DNA of 64,000 nucleotides, taken from NCBI GenBank assembly GCA_003117195.1, contig BDSI01000007.1:682001-746000 (forward strand), written 5' to 3'. Source of the DNA: Eudorina sp. 2006-703-Eu-15 (taxonomy: Eukaryota > Chlorophyta > Chlorophyceae > Chlamydomonadales > Volvocaceae). Every line of letters starts with the position of its first letter. Position 1 is the stretch's first letter. Positions 21,834 to 33,800 of the stretch are shown piece after piece. The notes under the pieces were generated by a model. The model searched no databases and was not told where the DNA came from. It was given only the letters and a program-made list of their open reading frames with translations. The position numbers and the translations under genes are program-made.

Positions 21834-24800
21834 CTACCTGGTGACGGTCTCTTGGCGGTTGTACTCCTTGAACGACTCTTGCGACTGCCACACGTACAGC
21901 AGCGGGTTCTTGTTCAGTTGCGGGTCGGCGGCCATGACTCCGATGAGGTCCACCACCTTGAGGTGCGTAGGGCCCTTCGGAGCAGGCGGCGGCGCCGGCA
22001 ACGACGTCGCTGCCGGCAGTGACTGCGGCGCCGCGGCCGCCGCCGCGGCCGTCGCCGCCGCCCCGGCGGCCTGCAGCGCCGCCGGCTGCTGCGCGCCGGG
22101 CTGCTGCGGCTGCGGACCGGGCGGGGCGGCGCCGGCGGCGCCCGCCGCCGGGGTGCCATCGGCGGGCTTCGCTGCGGCGGCGGCGGCCGCCGCCGCCGCC
22201 GGCTTGGCGGCGGCGCCGCCGGGCTGCGTCACGTAGGTCTTTTTGCGCTTGATGCCCGAGAAGATGGTGCTGAGGGTGGCCTGCGCCTTCGCCTGGGCCG
22301 CCTTCTGGCTCTCCTTGGCCTGCGGGTACCGCGGGGTCCGGGGAGCCGTCAGGCGGGTCCAGGAAAGGGGTTGGGAGACACGCACGCGACAACGCTCCCG
22401 GTGCACAGGCGGGCGGTGGTGTGTGGCCGCTTCGCTTCGGTCAGTGATGGCGCCAGGGAGCCGGCTGCGCGGTGCACGAAACCGAGCCCATACCCAATCC
22501 GATCCGATCCGATCCGATCCGATCCGATCCGATCCAATCCAATCCAATCCAATCCAATCCAATCCAATCCAATCCAATCCAATCCAATCCCATTCAAAAA
22601 TAAAACCTAGATCTACAAGTAGATCCAGATCCCAGTGTCCCTGCCTTTCCCTGCCCGTACCACGATACCAGCACCCAGGCCTTCACCAACCCGAACGCGC
22701 CCAGCCCCCAGCTGCCCCCGCCGCCGGTCGCCCCTCCGCCCGCGGGTCCCCACCTTGAGCTGTGCCGCCGCCGCCTTGTCCGCCTCGCTCATGAGGGCGG
22801 TCTGCGCCCGGGTGGCGTTGCCGCCGTCCGCCTTGGGCAGCAGCCCCGCGCGCAGCGCCTCCTCCTCCTGCAGCGGCAGCCGACCACCCGCCAGGTGGGA
22901 AGGTCACACCCACATCGGGGCCAGGGTCCCTCGCAGACAAACACGCCAGCCGTGCATGCTTTGCAATGCAGTCTTCCGTTCGAAGCGGACTTCCGTACGA
23001 AGCGATCTATCCGAGCAGTTGTTCAAGCAGTCTTTCCAACGAGTCCTCCCAACAATCGTACACACGCGCACACACAGGAACGCGAAAACCCAACCCAGGC
23101 TTCCGTTGCTTGGCCCCCTACAAACCCGCCAGGTGGGAAGGTCACACCCACATCGGGGCCAGGGTCCCTCGCAGACAAACACGCCAGCCGTGCATGCTTT
23201 GCAATGCAGTCTTCCGTTCGAAGCGGACTTCCGTACGAAGCGATCTATCCGAGCAGTTGTTCAAGCAGTCTTTCCAACGAGTCCTCCCAACAATCGTACA
23301 CACGCGCACACACAGGAACGCGAAAACCCAACCCAGGCTTCCGTTGCTTGGCCCCCTACAAACCTTTCTGTTTGTGTCTCTTTGCCGCCGATCGATATGC
23401 CCACACTTTGTCCCCATGTCCCCTGGCTGTCGTGGTATTTAGAAAACCTAGTGACGAAACATACGCTTTGGAAGACAAACATGGGAGCCACACTGGCCGC
23501 CGGCACCGGGTCCGAGCCACCCACCCACCTGTTCCTTCTTGGCCGCCATCCGGACCTCGTCCGCCTTTCGGAGCCGTTGGATGTGGTGCTGCGAGTTGAT
23601 GCCCGACCTGGCCACCGCGGTGGGGGGCACGATGGCCGAGCGGCCCGGGTCGGCCCGCTGGGTGGCCAGGCGGCCCGCGGAGCGCAGCAGCGCCGTCAGG
23701 TGGGCCTTACGACAACCGGGGGGGAGGGGTGGAGGGCCGCGGTTAGGATGCGGTATTATTAGTATGCGAGCCAGGCGGAAGGCTGCCAGTCAGGGACGGA
23801 CAGAGAGACAGACAGAGAGACAGGCAGACAGACAGACAGGCAGACAGACAGACAGAAACACCACAAACTTGCAGACATCCCGAGGCAACACAAACCAGTA
23901 CGGCACTTGCACTCATGCGCCACCAGGCGAAGAACGGTACAGGCGCCACCCGGGGGAGGGCGAGCCCCCTGTCACAGGTCATAGGTCATGAGCCGGCTTC
24001 GGGCCGGCTGGGTGGCAGCCTTTGGGTTCAGCCGCTACGACTCTTCTCGCCAGCATTACTACTAAGGTATTCCCCACGTGGTCCGCCGCCCACCATCTCA
24101 ACAAATCAGCTTCCACTACTTTCGTCCGGATCAACGTTTCGCCGTCTTCGTCCAACCCAACATCGGCGGCTATCGGTTTGGCCAACTTCTTTTGCAATTT
24201 CGCTGTCTTTATTGACAGCAAGGGTGCGAGCCCCAAACCTCAGGCTGCGATGAGGCGCGGGTCAGGTGCTGCTGGCCAGATCGCGCACCTCAGCCGCCAG
24301 CGCCAGGTAGGGGAAGACGTCGGGCGCCAGCCGCTTCATACCGTGTCGCCGCGCCACGTCCCGCACCCGCGCCAGCGTGGGGTCCTCGTTGAGCACGTAC
24401 TCCTCCTGCAACCCCCAAAGGGTATTATTTCGGGTTTATTTCTTTTCTCAATTCAATCCCCAAAGAACACCAACAAGGAACATCAACAATAAAACAAAAG
24501 CAATGACAGGAGCAGGGGGGCCACCCAACGCGACCACGCCCGTCCGCCCAGGCCCAACCAAAAGGGGCGCAGTTGTGCGATCAGCCGTCATCCAGTGCTC
24601 AGCCCCTTCCATCAGGGTTCCATCAGGGCGCTAGGCGGGGTCAGGTCAGCGCAGCACCCGTGCACAAGGACACAAGGACACGACGTTCGCATCCCAACCA
24701 CTGCATGCAGGTGTTAATGAGAAGCCCGCCCAGGTGCTTTACACACGCCGGCCAAGTCGCCGACGTGCACGCGCGCCCTGGTGTTCGCACGCACGACCCT

Positions 24801-25520
24801 ATTACCTCGCGTTGCCGTACCTGTACGGACATGGGTGTGAAGTCGCCGACGGCTTTCCCCGTCCCCAGATTGGACAGGCTCTCCGCTTCGATGTCCACAA
24901 TGCCCTTGAGCAGGTCCAGGGGATCCTCGCCGTCGTCGTCGCCGCGGGCGCGCTTGCCGCCGCGGCCCGCGCCCGCGGCGCCGGCGGGCGCCCCGGCGGC
25001 GCCGCCGGCGCCATCCGCCGCGTCGGGCCCGTCATCGCTGACGATGACGCTGCCGTCGGGCGCATACGTCAGGTCGGACTTGTACGGCACTTTGGGCTTG
25101 GCTTGTTGGGCGCGGAGGAGCGCCTGCTGCTGCTGTTGCGCGGCGGCGGCGGCCGCCGCCGCCGCCGCGGCGGCGGCGGACTGGGCCGGCGGCGCCGGCT
25201 GACCGGGGGGTCGGACGCCGCCGGCGGCGGCGGCGTTGATGGCGGCCTGCCCTGGCAGAGCCGTCCCGGCGCCTGGAACCCCGGGAGGCCTCACCTGCGG
25301 GATCCCCGCGGAACGCTGCAAAGCCATCGCTGCCGCCATCATTTGTTGGGCGTTCACTGCCCCAGCTGCCGGCGCTGGTGCCGTACTGCCATACGCCCCG
25401 AACTGCCCCGGCGCCGGCCCCGGCGCCGGCCCGACCCCCTCGTCCTCCCCGCCCTTGCCCTTCTTCTTTGGCATGGTTTTTCGGGCGGCGGCTGCCGCCG
25501 CCGCTGCGGCTGCGTTCGCT

Positions 25521-25553
<33 letters not shown>

Positions 25554-25811
25554 AGAGTCGCCTGTTGGATCAGTTGTAGCGTCTGTTGTAGCTGCAGTAG
25601 TTGTTGCGAGGGTGCGGTGCCCGTCGCCCTTTGGAGCAGCAGCGTCGCCATCAGCTGTTGCGCCGCCGCTGCTTGGCTGGACGCCGCCGTCGGAGCAACG
25701 GCGGGCGCCGGCGCCTGCTGCGCCGGCTGCGGCGGCGGCGCCACCGGCGGCGGCGTGGGTGCCATCGGCGGGGGGCCTTCCTGTTTCACGTTGACGCGCT
25801 GAGGGGGGAAT

Positions 25812-25856
<45 letters not shown>

Positions 25857-27443
25857 GGTGGCGGCGCCGCGGCCTGCGGCTGAGGCAGTTGCTGCTGGTG
25901 TTGGGGGAGTTGCTGCTGGTGTTGGGGTTGTGGCGGCTGGAAGGCGGAGGGAGGTTGCGGCGGGCCAGGCGCCATGGATGGAGGGCCCCCAGGCGCACCT
26001 GCGAAGAGAGCGGAGGCGCTCGTGTTTTGTTATATGGGTTGGGTGGGCTCAACGGAAAAGGACCGTGAGACAGAAAGCCGGCGACAACGACGATGGCACG
26101 AGTGTAACAGAAAAGGCAACCCGCGACATGGGTATGACAATTGACCAGTGACGATTGACCATTGACCAATGGCGATGGGACACCGCCGCTGCGAGTATCG
26201 CCCCAGGTGTTGCGGCGACTGACGGTCCGCAACAACGCAGGCCCCAGTCCCAGCGAGCGGCCGGCAGCGGCCCCTCGCTTCCATCGCGTTCCGTATCCAC
26301 CCGACTTAACACACACATACACACACATAAAGGGCGGGTTTCCTCCCTAAACACACATACACAGAGGAGTAGGCAAGAGGCAAGTATATTGCCACCTGGG
26401 ATCGGGCGGGCGGGTTGCAATTCTAAATACACAGAGGACCGTGCGAGGTCGAGGTCGACGCCCACATGCCAGGCGCATCGGTGACAAGGACGCAAGTATG
26501 AGAGTACGAAAGGCGGATCCAATCAAGGAGTGATAGATTGTCACATCGCTACCAGGGTCTTCCCTTGCACCTCCCTGCTCTCCAGATCGCGCACGTCCGT
26601 TCCGTACAAGGGAATGATCTCACCTGGGCCCTGTGGTGCTGTGTACGGTGGTCCTGAGGGAGGCCTCCCAGGCTGCTGCTGTTGCTGCTGCGGCGGCGGC
26701 TGTAGCTGCGGCTGTTGTTGCGGCTGCTGCCCCAGCTGCTGTTGTTGTTGCGGCACCCCGGCCATGGGCTGTGGCCGCATCATGTTATGTTGCATGCCCT
26801 GACCGGGCGCCATCAGGTTCGGCGGCGCGCCTGTCTGCGGTGGCTGCGGTGGCGATGTGGTCCGGCCCATACCCGGCGGCCCGGGCGCCATGGCATGCCC
26901 GGGATTGGGCCCGGGGGCCATGTTCATAGGCAGTCCCGGGGCCATGCTGGGCGCCGGTGGCCCTGGCTGCATGGACAGCTGCGGTGGCGGCGCCCCAGGT
27001 TGCATCCCGGGCGCCATCCCCGGCACCATCCCTGGAGCCATTCCAGGAGCCATCCCGGGAGCCATACCCGGTTGCATGCTGGGTGCGATGCCGGGTTGCA
27101 TGCCCGACTGCATGCCGGGCGGTAGCCCGGGCTGCATGCTCGGATGTAGCCCCGGGGCCATGCCGGGTGCCATACCCGGTTGCATGAGGGATTGCATGCC
27201 GGGCGGCATGCCCGGCTGGACGCCTGGCTGCATGAGGGATTGCATTCCAGGCGCCAGCCCCGGCTGCATGCTATGGGCCATACCAGGCTGCATCCCCGGG
27301 GCCATGCCGGGCTGCATGCCGGGCTGCATCATGGGCGCCATACCAGGCTGCAAACCCGGTTGCATGCCTGGCTGCATCCCCGGCTGCATGCCTGGCTGCA
27401 ACCCCGGTTGCATGCCGGGTTGCAAGCCCGGCTGCATGTTCAT
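21834..27443 (-). CDS. TAF4: TAF4, TFIID subunit
   Basis: Six minus-strand exons with consistent phases: 27443-26624, 25998-24821, 24405-24289, 23705-23529, 22867-22754, 22319-21834 (TAG). They give 963 residues. The N-terminal two thirds are low complexity: dozens of MQPG/MAPG-type tetrapeptides, Gln runs and Ala runs. The C-terminal part (about 640-963) matches the TAF4 C-terminal domain in order: [15 protein letters not shown], then the histone-fold-like [16 protein letters not shown] with [24 protein letters not shown], a coiled charged stretch, IKRKKTYV, and the terminal [23 protein letters not shown]4 pairs with TAF12 through a histone fold and scaffolds TFIID in the nucleus. Three introns are unusual: 22868-23528 holds a perfect tandem duplication, 22320-22753 a pentanucleotide microsatellite, and 23706-24288 a same-strand ORF. 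A splice acceptor (CTGCAG) lies 4 bases before the ATG, so a 5' UTR intron is likely. The acceptor of exon 23705 (GTAAG) is weak. Confidence 0.88.
22501..22590. repeat. Compound microsatellite (GATCC)7(AATCC)11
   Basis: Seven GATCC units switch abruptly to eleven AATCC units in the last TAF4 intron. Confidence 0.97.
22887..23362. repeat. Perfect tandem duplication, 2 x 238 bp
   Basis: Bases 22887-23124 and 23125-23362 read identically by eye over the full 238-base unit. It lies in the TAF4 intron just upstream of exon 22867-22754. The unit includes (CA)-rich and TTCGAAG strings but no ORF of note. Confidence 0.93.
23796..23857. repeat. (ACAG)n tetranucleotide repeat with interruptions
   Basis: GACA/GACAGA/GGCAGACA units in the TAF4 intron. 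Confidence 0.9.
27001..27443 (-). repeat. TAF4: Coding minisatellite encoding [12 protein letters not shown] tetrapeptides (TAF4 N-terminus)
   Basis: Twelve-base units (Met/Leu, Gln/Ala, Pro, Gly) repeat about 35 times with few interruptions. The antisense frame is also open and gives a false Cys/Gly/Pro-rich ORF. Confidence 0.9.
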
Positions 27444-30400
27444 CTCGCTGCAGACGAGGGACCAACACTTCCGGTGCCCCCTGGACCCGTCGGTGTTGCG
27501 GCAGATTCACGAAGAGGCAAGCGGGACTGGCATTGCTGCGCCGACTGCTGACGTCGCAAATATAGTCGCCGTCCGCGCAGTGCCAGCCGCGAGGGGTGGA
27601 GGCGGGCTCCCCTCGCCGGCTTCAATCACTCACACAAACTTGACATATACAGCATAAAACAAGGCCGATAACTTCTCGGAAGGCTTCTCAGCCTGTCACT
27701 GGGATTTCGCTGTGCAATCTGGCGCCTGTTTCGGTATCAAGATACTTATTTTGACTTTATGTTTTTGTAACAAGTTAACGTATAAGGTTATTTGATAAAC
27801 AGTCAGGAGGCGCCAGAGGGGAGCAGGCTTGTGTGGGTTTGGAGGTTCACTCACAACGATTTCAACGAAGTGAATATAACTTTCTTTGGCTTTGCTATAT
27901 CAGTGTGTTGCCGATGGAAAGGAGTTGGGCAGGAATGAAGTTTGGCATGTACGAAGTTACCGCCAAATGAAGTAAGGCACCACACCGTTCTGAGCATGCA
28001 GTTGTGAACCTGGGAGTGTACTTGTGCATGTTACCTCCGGTTGTTTCCTACGGTAACTTCCTGCGAAGTACAACTTGACAGAGGACCCTTGCGGATGCAC
28101 GACCCTGGGGTCCCCTCGCAGTGCTGCGACGGCTGGGTAAAGATCTTCTCCGTTGCGTTGTGCTTCGTTAATTTATGTGATTGGTGCTCATGAAGGCAAA
28201 AACGACGCACTTTTTTCACAAGGCGCAAGCGACACCCTCCTTTCAAACCTCTTCACATCATCTGCATCTCGCGCCGACGGGCAAGTCGTTTCACCTTGGG
28301 CTATCGACACCTGCAGGCTGTCAGACACCGAGCTCTCCGATTTGCGCGTCAAGCGTCAAGAGGCCGAACGTGCTGCACGCCAATGTGTACGACGTTTCCG
28401 TCCGTGTCATGGTCGGTTTGTCTGACGTTTCCTGGCTTCCCAGCCCGCCAAACTTGCCGGCTGCGTTCCGCACCACGGCAGCAATGAGCTCATCATGTCT
28501 AGTACGACTTACATACAGGGCGTTGTCATTGCCCGTCATACCTAGATAATTCTGAACACTCCCAGGGCCATCGTCCACCTCCACCTCCACCTCCGGTGTC
28601 AACGTCGGGCGCGAGTGCACCTAACCCAGCAGCGACCGGCCGGGACCGCCGGCCTTACCCCGGCTGTCGCTCCTCCCTGCCGCGCTGGCACTGCCGCGCG
28701 CGCGGCCGGGTTGCTGGTCCGCGCCAGGTTCGTTGGGCCGCTCGACACGTCCTCTTGTCCGCACACGGCCCCCACCCCATGATCTCCCCCTCCATCTATC
28801 CTTGCAGACTTCCACAAACCGACGCGGCCTTCGCCGCCATACCTGCGCCTGCAACTGGAATCTGGAGAGACGTGGTGACCACATCACCACATCACATCAC
28901 ATCACGTGCTGCGCACGGATCCGGGTCGACGACGCACCCAACATTCGGGAGTCGGGGGATGCGGCGAACTGGCTATACATGGTCGGGGTCTTCGGTCCCA
29001 TCCTGGTCCCCGAAGTGCCACCTTCCCCCCTGCCCCCAGCGGGCTGAGGACGGAATCCCGCAAAGACCAGCCATGCTGTGATGCTGATACAGGTAGTCCC
29101 GTGTCGAACACGCGGCGGGCGGTAAGAGCTCACCCGCATCGCTCCCAAGGTAGGTCGCCGCGAGCTGTGGCCCCGCTGTGAGGGCTTGTACTGCGCTTCG
29201 ACGCGACCCGATTCGACGCGACCCGAATCGACGCGACCCGATTCGACGCAACCCGATTCGACGCAACCCGATTCGACGCAACCTCTGGTCAAACACGGCC
29301 CGAGCTGAAGCAGGGCCATCGGAGATCGGACATCAAATGGGGAATATATTACCCAGTGTCTTTCGAAGACGCCAATGCTGCTGCAGTCTTCACTTCCCTC
29401 GCTCCGAGCATGCCTCCGCTGCACCCCTCACAGCACGTCCAGCAGACCACCGCCCTGCCCGCCTTCCCCGCTCGCCACCTGCGGCGACCTGTGCTGACCC
29501 CCACGCCTCCATCCCCCCTCGCATCCCCATCCTTATCCTTACGGTGTGCCCCCGGGAGGGTAGGTTGCCTCGACGCTACGCACAGAGTGCCGTGACTCTC
29601 GGTCTTCCAACGTCTGCCTCGCTGGTCTCGCGTCTCAGCTCAGTTCTGGCTTGAACACACACAAGACACAACGCAATTGTTTTGGGTCCCCTTGCTAAAC
29701 ACAACGAATGACAGGTATTGCTGGTCAGTTTGCCCCAAACACAGGTGCACCGTGCACGGCGCTTCCCCTCCCTTTAGCCCTCCTCCTGGGCACCGGGACA
29801 CTTCGTCCCGCGCCCGGCACCGGTGTGCGCGCAGGCGTCACGGTTGGCCCTGTACGGCAGCACCCATGATGGGCTCGACCTGCCCGGGCCCCGGGGGCAC
29901 CCATCGCCAGGACGTCCCCCTCGTCGCGAATCCTTGCTCTGGCCGTCAGCGCAGTGCGTCGTTGCCCACCAACCCGCTGTCAACCCTTCCGCCTTGGTGG
30001 AACCAAGCGACGGTGAAGCCCCGCCGGGTGCCGAGCCCCCCGGTGGCGCAGGGCAGGGCAGGGCGGCTGCAGGACCCAAGAAGCCCCGCCGCAGGCCGCC
30101 CGGGTCGCGGGGCGCGCGGCACCGTTCCTGGCGGGCTTTTTCCGGTATCGGCATCAGCAGCATCAGGACCAGCAGCATCAGCAGCAGCCGCGCGGCGGGG
30201 CTGTCTGTCGCCGTGCTGCCCCCCCGTGGACCAGCCCTACAAACGAACAGCCGTGGCGACGAGTCGGGCCCGCTGGGGGGGCTGCGCCTCGCGGGGTATC
30301 GCCACCGCCGCGCCGTCCGTCCCGAAGCAACCGCAGCCGCCGTCTGAACGGTGCTGCCAAACGTTGCTCCCCAGCCTCCAGGCGGCGGCCGCCGCCGGCC

Positions 30401-30896
30401 TGTACCTGCTCCTCTAGGCGGCTTGGTGGCCGACAAGCTGGGGAAGGGACGGAGTCCCCCGCTCATCCAGGTCCCCTAACCTGCAGTTAGGTCGATCGGT
30501 CGCGCGGCTGCCTGCCCGACGCGCCTGTGTGCTTTCCGAACCGAACTGCCTCGCTGCCTGCCCTCTCCTCAGAACGATATCTCAGGGATTTGGCGTGCCG
30601 CTGGGAGCTGGCCGGCGGCCGACCCCGCAGCCCCCGCCAGCGCGCGCGTGTGTGGTGCTGTGCGGGTTACCCCTCGCAGCGGCAATGCTGTGCCCTGCCC
30701 TGCAGTGCCCGCAACGCCGCGATGCTCTCCCTCGCTCGCTGCCTCTCTGGTCTCCCTCCCTGCCTGCCTGCCTGCCTGCCTGCCTTGCTGCCGCCCTCGC
30801 AGCCTGGCTGCCTGCCTGCCTCCTTGTCCTGGCTGCCGTGCTGTTCTCCCTCCCTGCAGTCCTCGCTGCCTCCCTCCCTCTGCTGCCCAGAGCGCG
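27444..30896. other. Intergenic: TAF4 promoter side and ISS1 3' region; no supported gene
   Basis: 27640-28200 is noticeably AT-richer and probably holds the TAF4 promoter and 5' UTR. From 28.5 to 30.9 kb the sequence is GC-rich, with overlapping open frames on both strands (for example 29677-30417 plus and 29774-30466 minus). I recognise no motif and no consistent exon chain. A 15-bp tandem repeat sits at about 29197-29283. Confidence 0.55.
29197..29283. repeat. 15-bp tandem repeat (TTCGACGC(G/A)ACCCGA), about 6 copies
   Basis: Consecutive units alternate CGCGACC and CGCAACC. The array contains overlapping TCGA palindromes and is intergenic. Confidence 0.9.
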
Positions 30897-33800
30897 TCAC
30901 GGCGCCGGCTGCGCCATGTCCGTCATGCCGTGCGCCGCCAGGTGCTCCAGCCCCGCGCGCAGGCGGGCCACCGCCGCGGGGAACTTCTCGGGCGGCAGGT
31001 TGGCGTAGGAGCAGCGGATGTGGCCTGCAGGCGTGCATGCGTGCAACAGAAAGGGATGGATGGAGGGAGGGAGGGTGCCGCCTGCTACCCGTACCTCGAG
31101 CTACATACACCGGACCCCGCCCCATCCCCACAGCCCTAGGCGGGTGGGCCTCCGCGTCACGGCTTCCCGTCCTAGGGTCCTCGAAGCCAATGTGTTAACT
31201 TAAGAGACCCGCCCGACCGAGCCCAGTGTGTGCTTAGCCTCTTCGCTAAGCACACAGCGAGGAGGCTTCAGCTGTCACCGGTAACCCGCTGGAGGGAGGG
31301 TCCACTGACACACGCTTCATCAGCCAGCACCCCCCCTACAACCTGGTCTATTCCAAATCTCAATCCATGTCACCACCCCCATCCCGATTGCCGCCTCGGG
31401 ACCGTGGGCCGCCCTCCCGCCTCGCCCCGCCCCCGCCCCCCCCCTTCCGCCCCCCGCCTCACCCGGCATGCCGCACGCGGATCCGGGTATGACGCACACG
31501 CCCGCCTGCCGTACCAGCCACGTGACCACCTCCCGGTCATCTCCGCAGCCGGGGGGCAGTCGGGCCCACAGGTAGATAGCGCCCTCGCCGCCCACCACGT
31601 GGGGCTCCAGGGGGGCCAGAGCGGCGCGGAGCAGGTCGCGGTTGGCTGCGAGGCAGCAGGAGGGGGCGTGGTGGGTGGGCGGGTGGGTGGGTGAGAAGGT
31701 GGGTGGGAGGAGGGGTTAGGGTCTTGAGTAACAAGGCGCCCACTGGGCCGGGGTCCCTGTTCAAGCGCGCTCGCGGATGGTCTACACACAGCCCCAACGT
31801 TGGTTCTCAGGTAGCAACGGAATTCTCGTCCTCCCCGCCTCCTCCGCCCCGCCGGCCCTCCTGCTCCAACATCCTTACCCCCCAGCTGGCTGATATGCCC
31901 CTCCACGTACTCCCGGCCCCGCTCCAGCGCCTCCAGGGCCAGCAGCTGGCTGGGCTGCGGGGCGCAGATGCACACCGCGTCCTGGACCTGCGGGAGGGGG
32001 AGGGGGAGGTGGGGGGAGGAGGCGGATGTGGGGGTGGACGGAGGCAGGTGGGTGTGGAGGTGGCCGGAGGTAGGTAGGGGGCGGGGTGGAGGCGGACGAG
32101 GCGCCGCAGGACGACGGACGGGGTGGGGTGGGGGGGTTATGGCGAACCGGTAAGTTTGCACTGCGCTGACTGTCTAGAAAGGGTTCAGAGCACAGATCCG
32201 GTAGTGGAGGCGGACTGGAGATAGGAGGCGGACAAGATGTTGTGATGCCGGTGGAAGGGATGTCAATTCAGGGCCGAGTTCGCCGCGGCGGCCTTATCGC
32301 GGCCGCGGCGGCCTTAAGAGCCGTAGCGGCGGAGAGCACATCCGAACCATGCGGTGTGCACCCTTCAAGGAGAATGAATGGGAGATGATCCGGCCATGCG
32401 GCCACCGCCACCGCGCGCCACCACCCGCGACACAAACCCCACCTTGAGCTGCGCGGCGCCCAGAGCGCCCGGCGCCGCGCCCGCGGGCCGGCCCACGGCC
32501 CCGCCGCCGCCGTTGGCTGGCGCGGCTGCGGGCGCGGGCGCGGGCGCGTCCCCCCCCACGTCCCTGTTGTGGTGCTCGTAGTCGGGGAAGGCGATGTAGC
32601 CGATGCGCCAGCCCATCATGCCGTACGCCTGCGATGTACGGCACAACAGGCGTGTCTCGCCGCGCGTGGGGATACTGACCTGGGGGATACTCACACGATC
32701 GGCACTCGCACGCCACCCTGGCCGGACGTGGTAGGTAATGAATGCCCTCCTCCCAGCAGCCGCCGACCCCACGTATCCCCATGTGCAGCGACGACCGTGC
32801 GGCGAAATTGTGACCGTGAAGAGGCCCGGCATCCGCCCAGTCGGAACAACCAGCTGCGACGCAGGTCGCGCCCTTGCCCGTACAGTGCCGTACCTTGGAC
32901 ATGGAGAAGAGGTGCACGATGTGGGGCCCGGCGGGGCAGTAGTGCTCGCCCCCTGTGGGGAACGGGGCCCGCCATGTCCCGTTGAGTCGCCAGGCCACGG
33001 TCACAACGAGAGCAGTCACGAGGCCCACCCCCCCCGCGGCCAGCACCCCCCCTCTCCCTGGGTTCCTACAGCCCGCTGTCTGGCGCTACCCACAACGTCC
33101 CACAACGTCTCAAGATACTCTCCCCAGACGGCTCAGCGGCACCGCAGCCCCTCCACCGACCCCTGAAGCCCCCGGCCGCGGCAGCAGTGGAGGCCGCAGC
33201 TCCCACCCGGCCCCTCCCGTGCCGCCCGTCCTCCCACTCAGCGGCCCCTCTCCGCCCCACTCCCCTCTCGCCCTGCACATCCACCCTGGCACATCACAGG
33301 TCCCCACACCACCCAAGCCACCCCACCCGCCCCACCCCGCCCCACCCGCCCCACCCGGCGTGAACACGAAGTCCTCGTACGTGTTGTCCAGCACCAGCCA
33401 GGCGCCCGCGGCGGCGCAGGCATCGCTGAGCGCGTCCAGCTCGCCGCGGCTCAGCAGCACCCCTGCCCTCCAGTTGGGGGAGGGGGGAAGGAGGAGGTGG
33501 AGAGGAGGCAGCGCGAGGGGGGCCCCTTGAGTTGGCCGCGATGGCGGGATTTAGTAGTATTATTGCGCCGCGGGGTGGAGCATCGCCGCGGAGGGTTGCC
33601 ACATCGCGAGGGCCCCCCTGGCACCCAGCGGGTGACTGACCCCGGGTGCTGCTGTGCTGCACCAGCAGCACGCCTCAGAAGCAGCGACGGGGCAGCAGCA
33701 TGCACCAGACGGTTCCACACCACCTACGGCGTGACGTCACTGTGGTTGTGGCTGGTGCAGTGTGGTCCAGCCTCCGCCCTCCCTCGGTTGATTCTTCACC

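Noticed and set aside
24734..25802. Plus-strand ORFs of 281 and 188 codons opposite TAF4
   Set aside because: These are antisense shadows of the Gln/Ala repeats of TAF4.
26857..27657. Cys/Gly/Met/Pro-rich collagen-like plus ORF of 266 codons
   Set aside because: It is the antisense reading of the MQPG/MAPG coding minisatellite. The minus frame joins the TAF4 exons in phase.
29677..30466. Overlapping 246-codon plus and 230-codon minus ORFs
   Set aside because: Both are open because of GC-rich codon bias. Neither has motifs or a splice-consistent extension.
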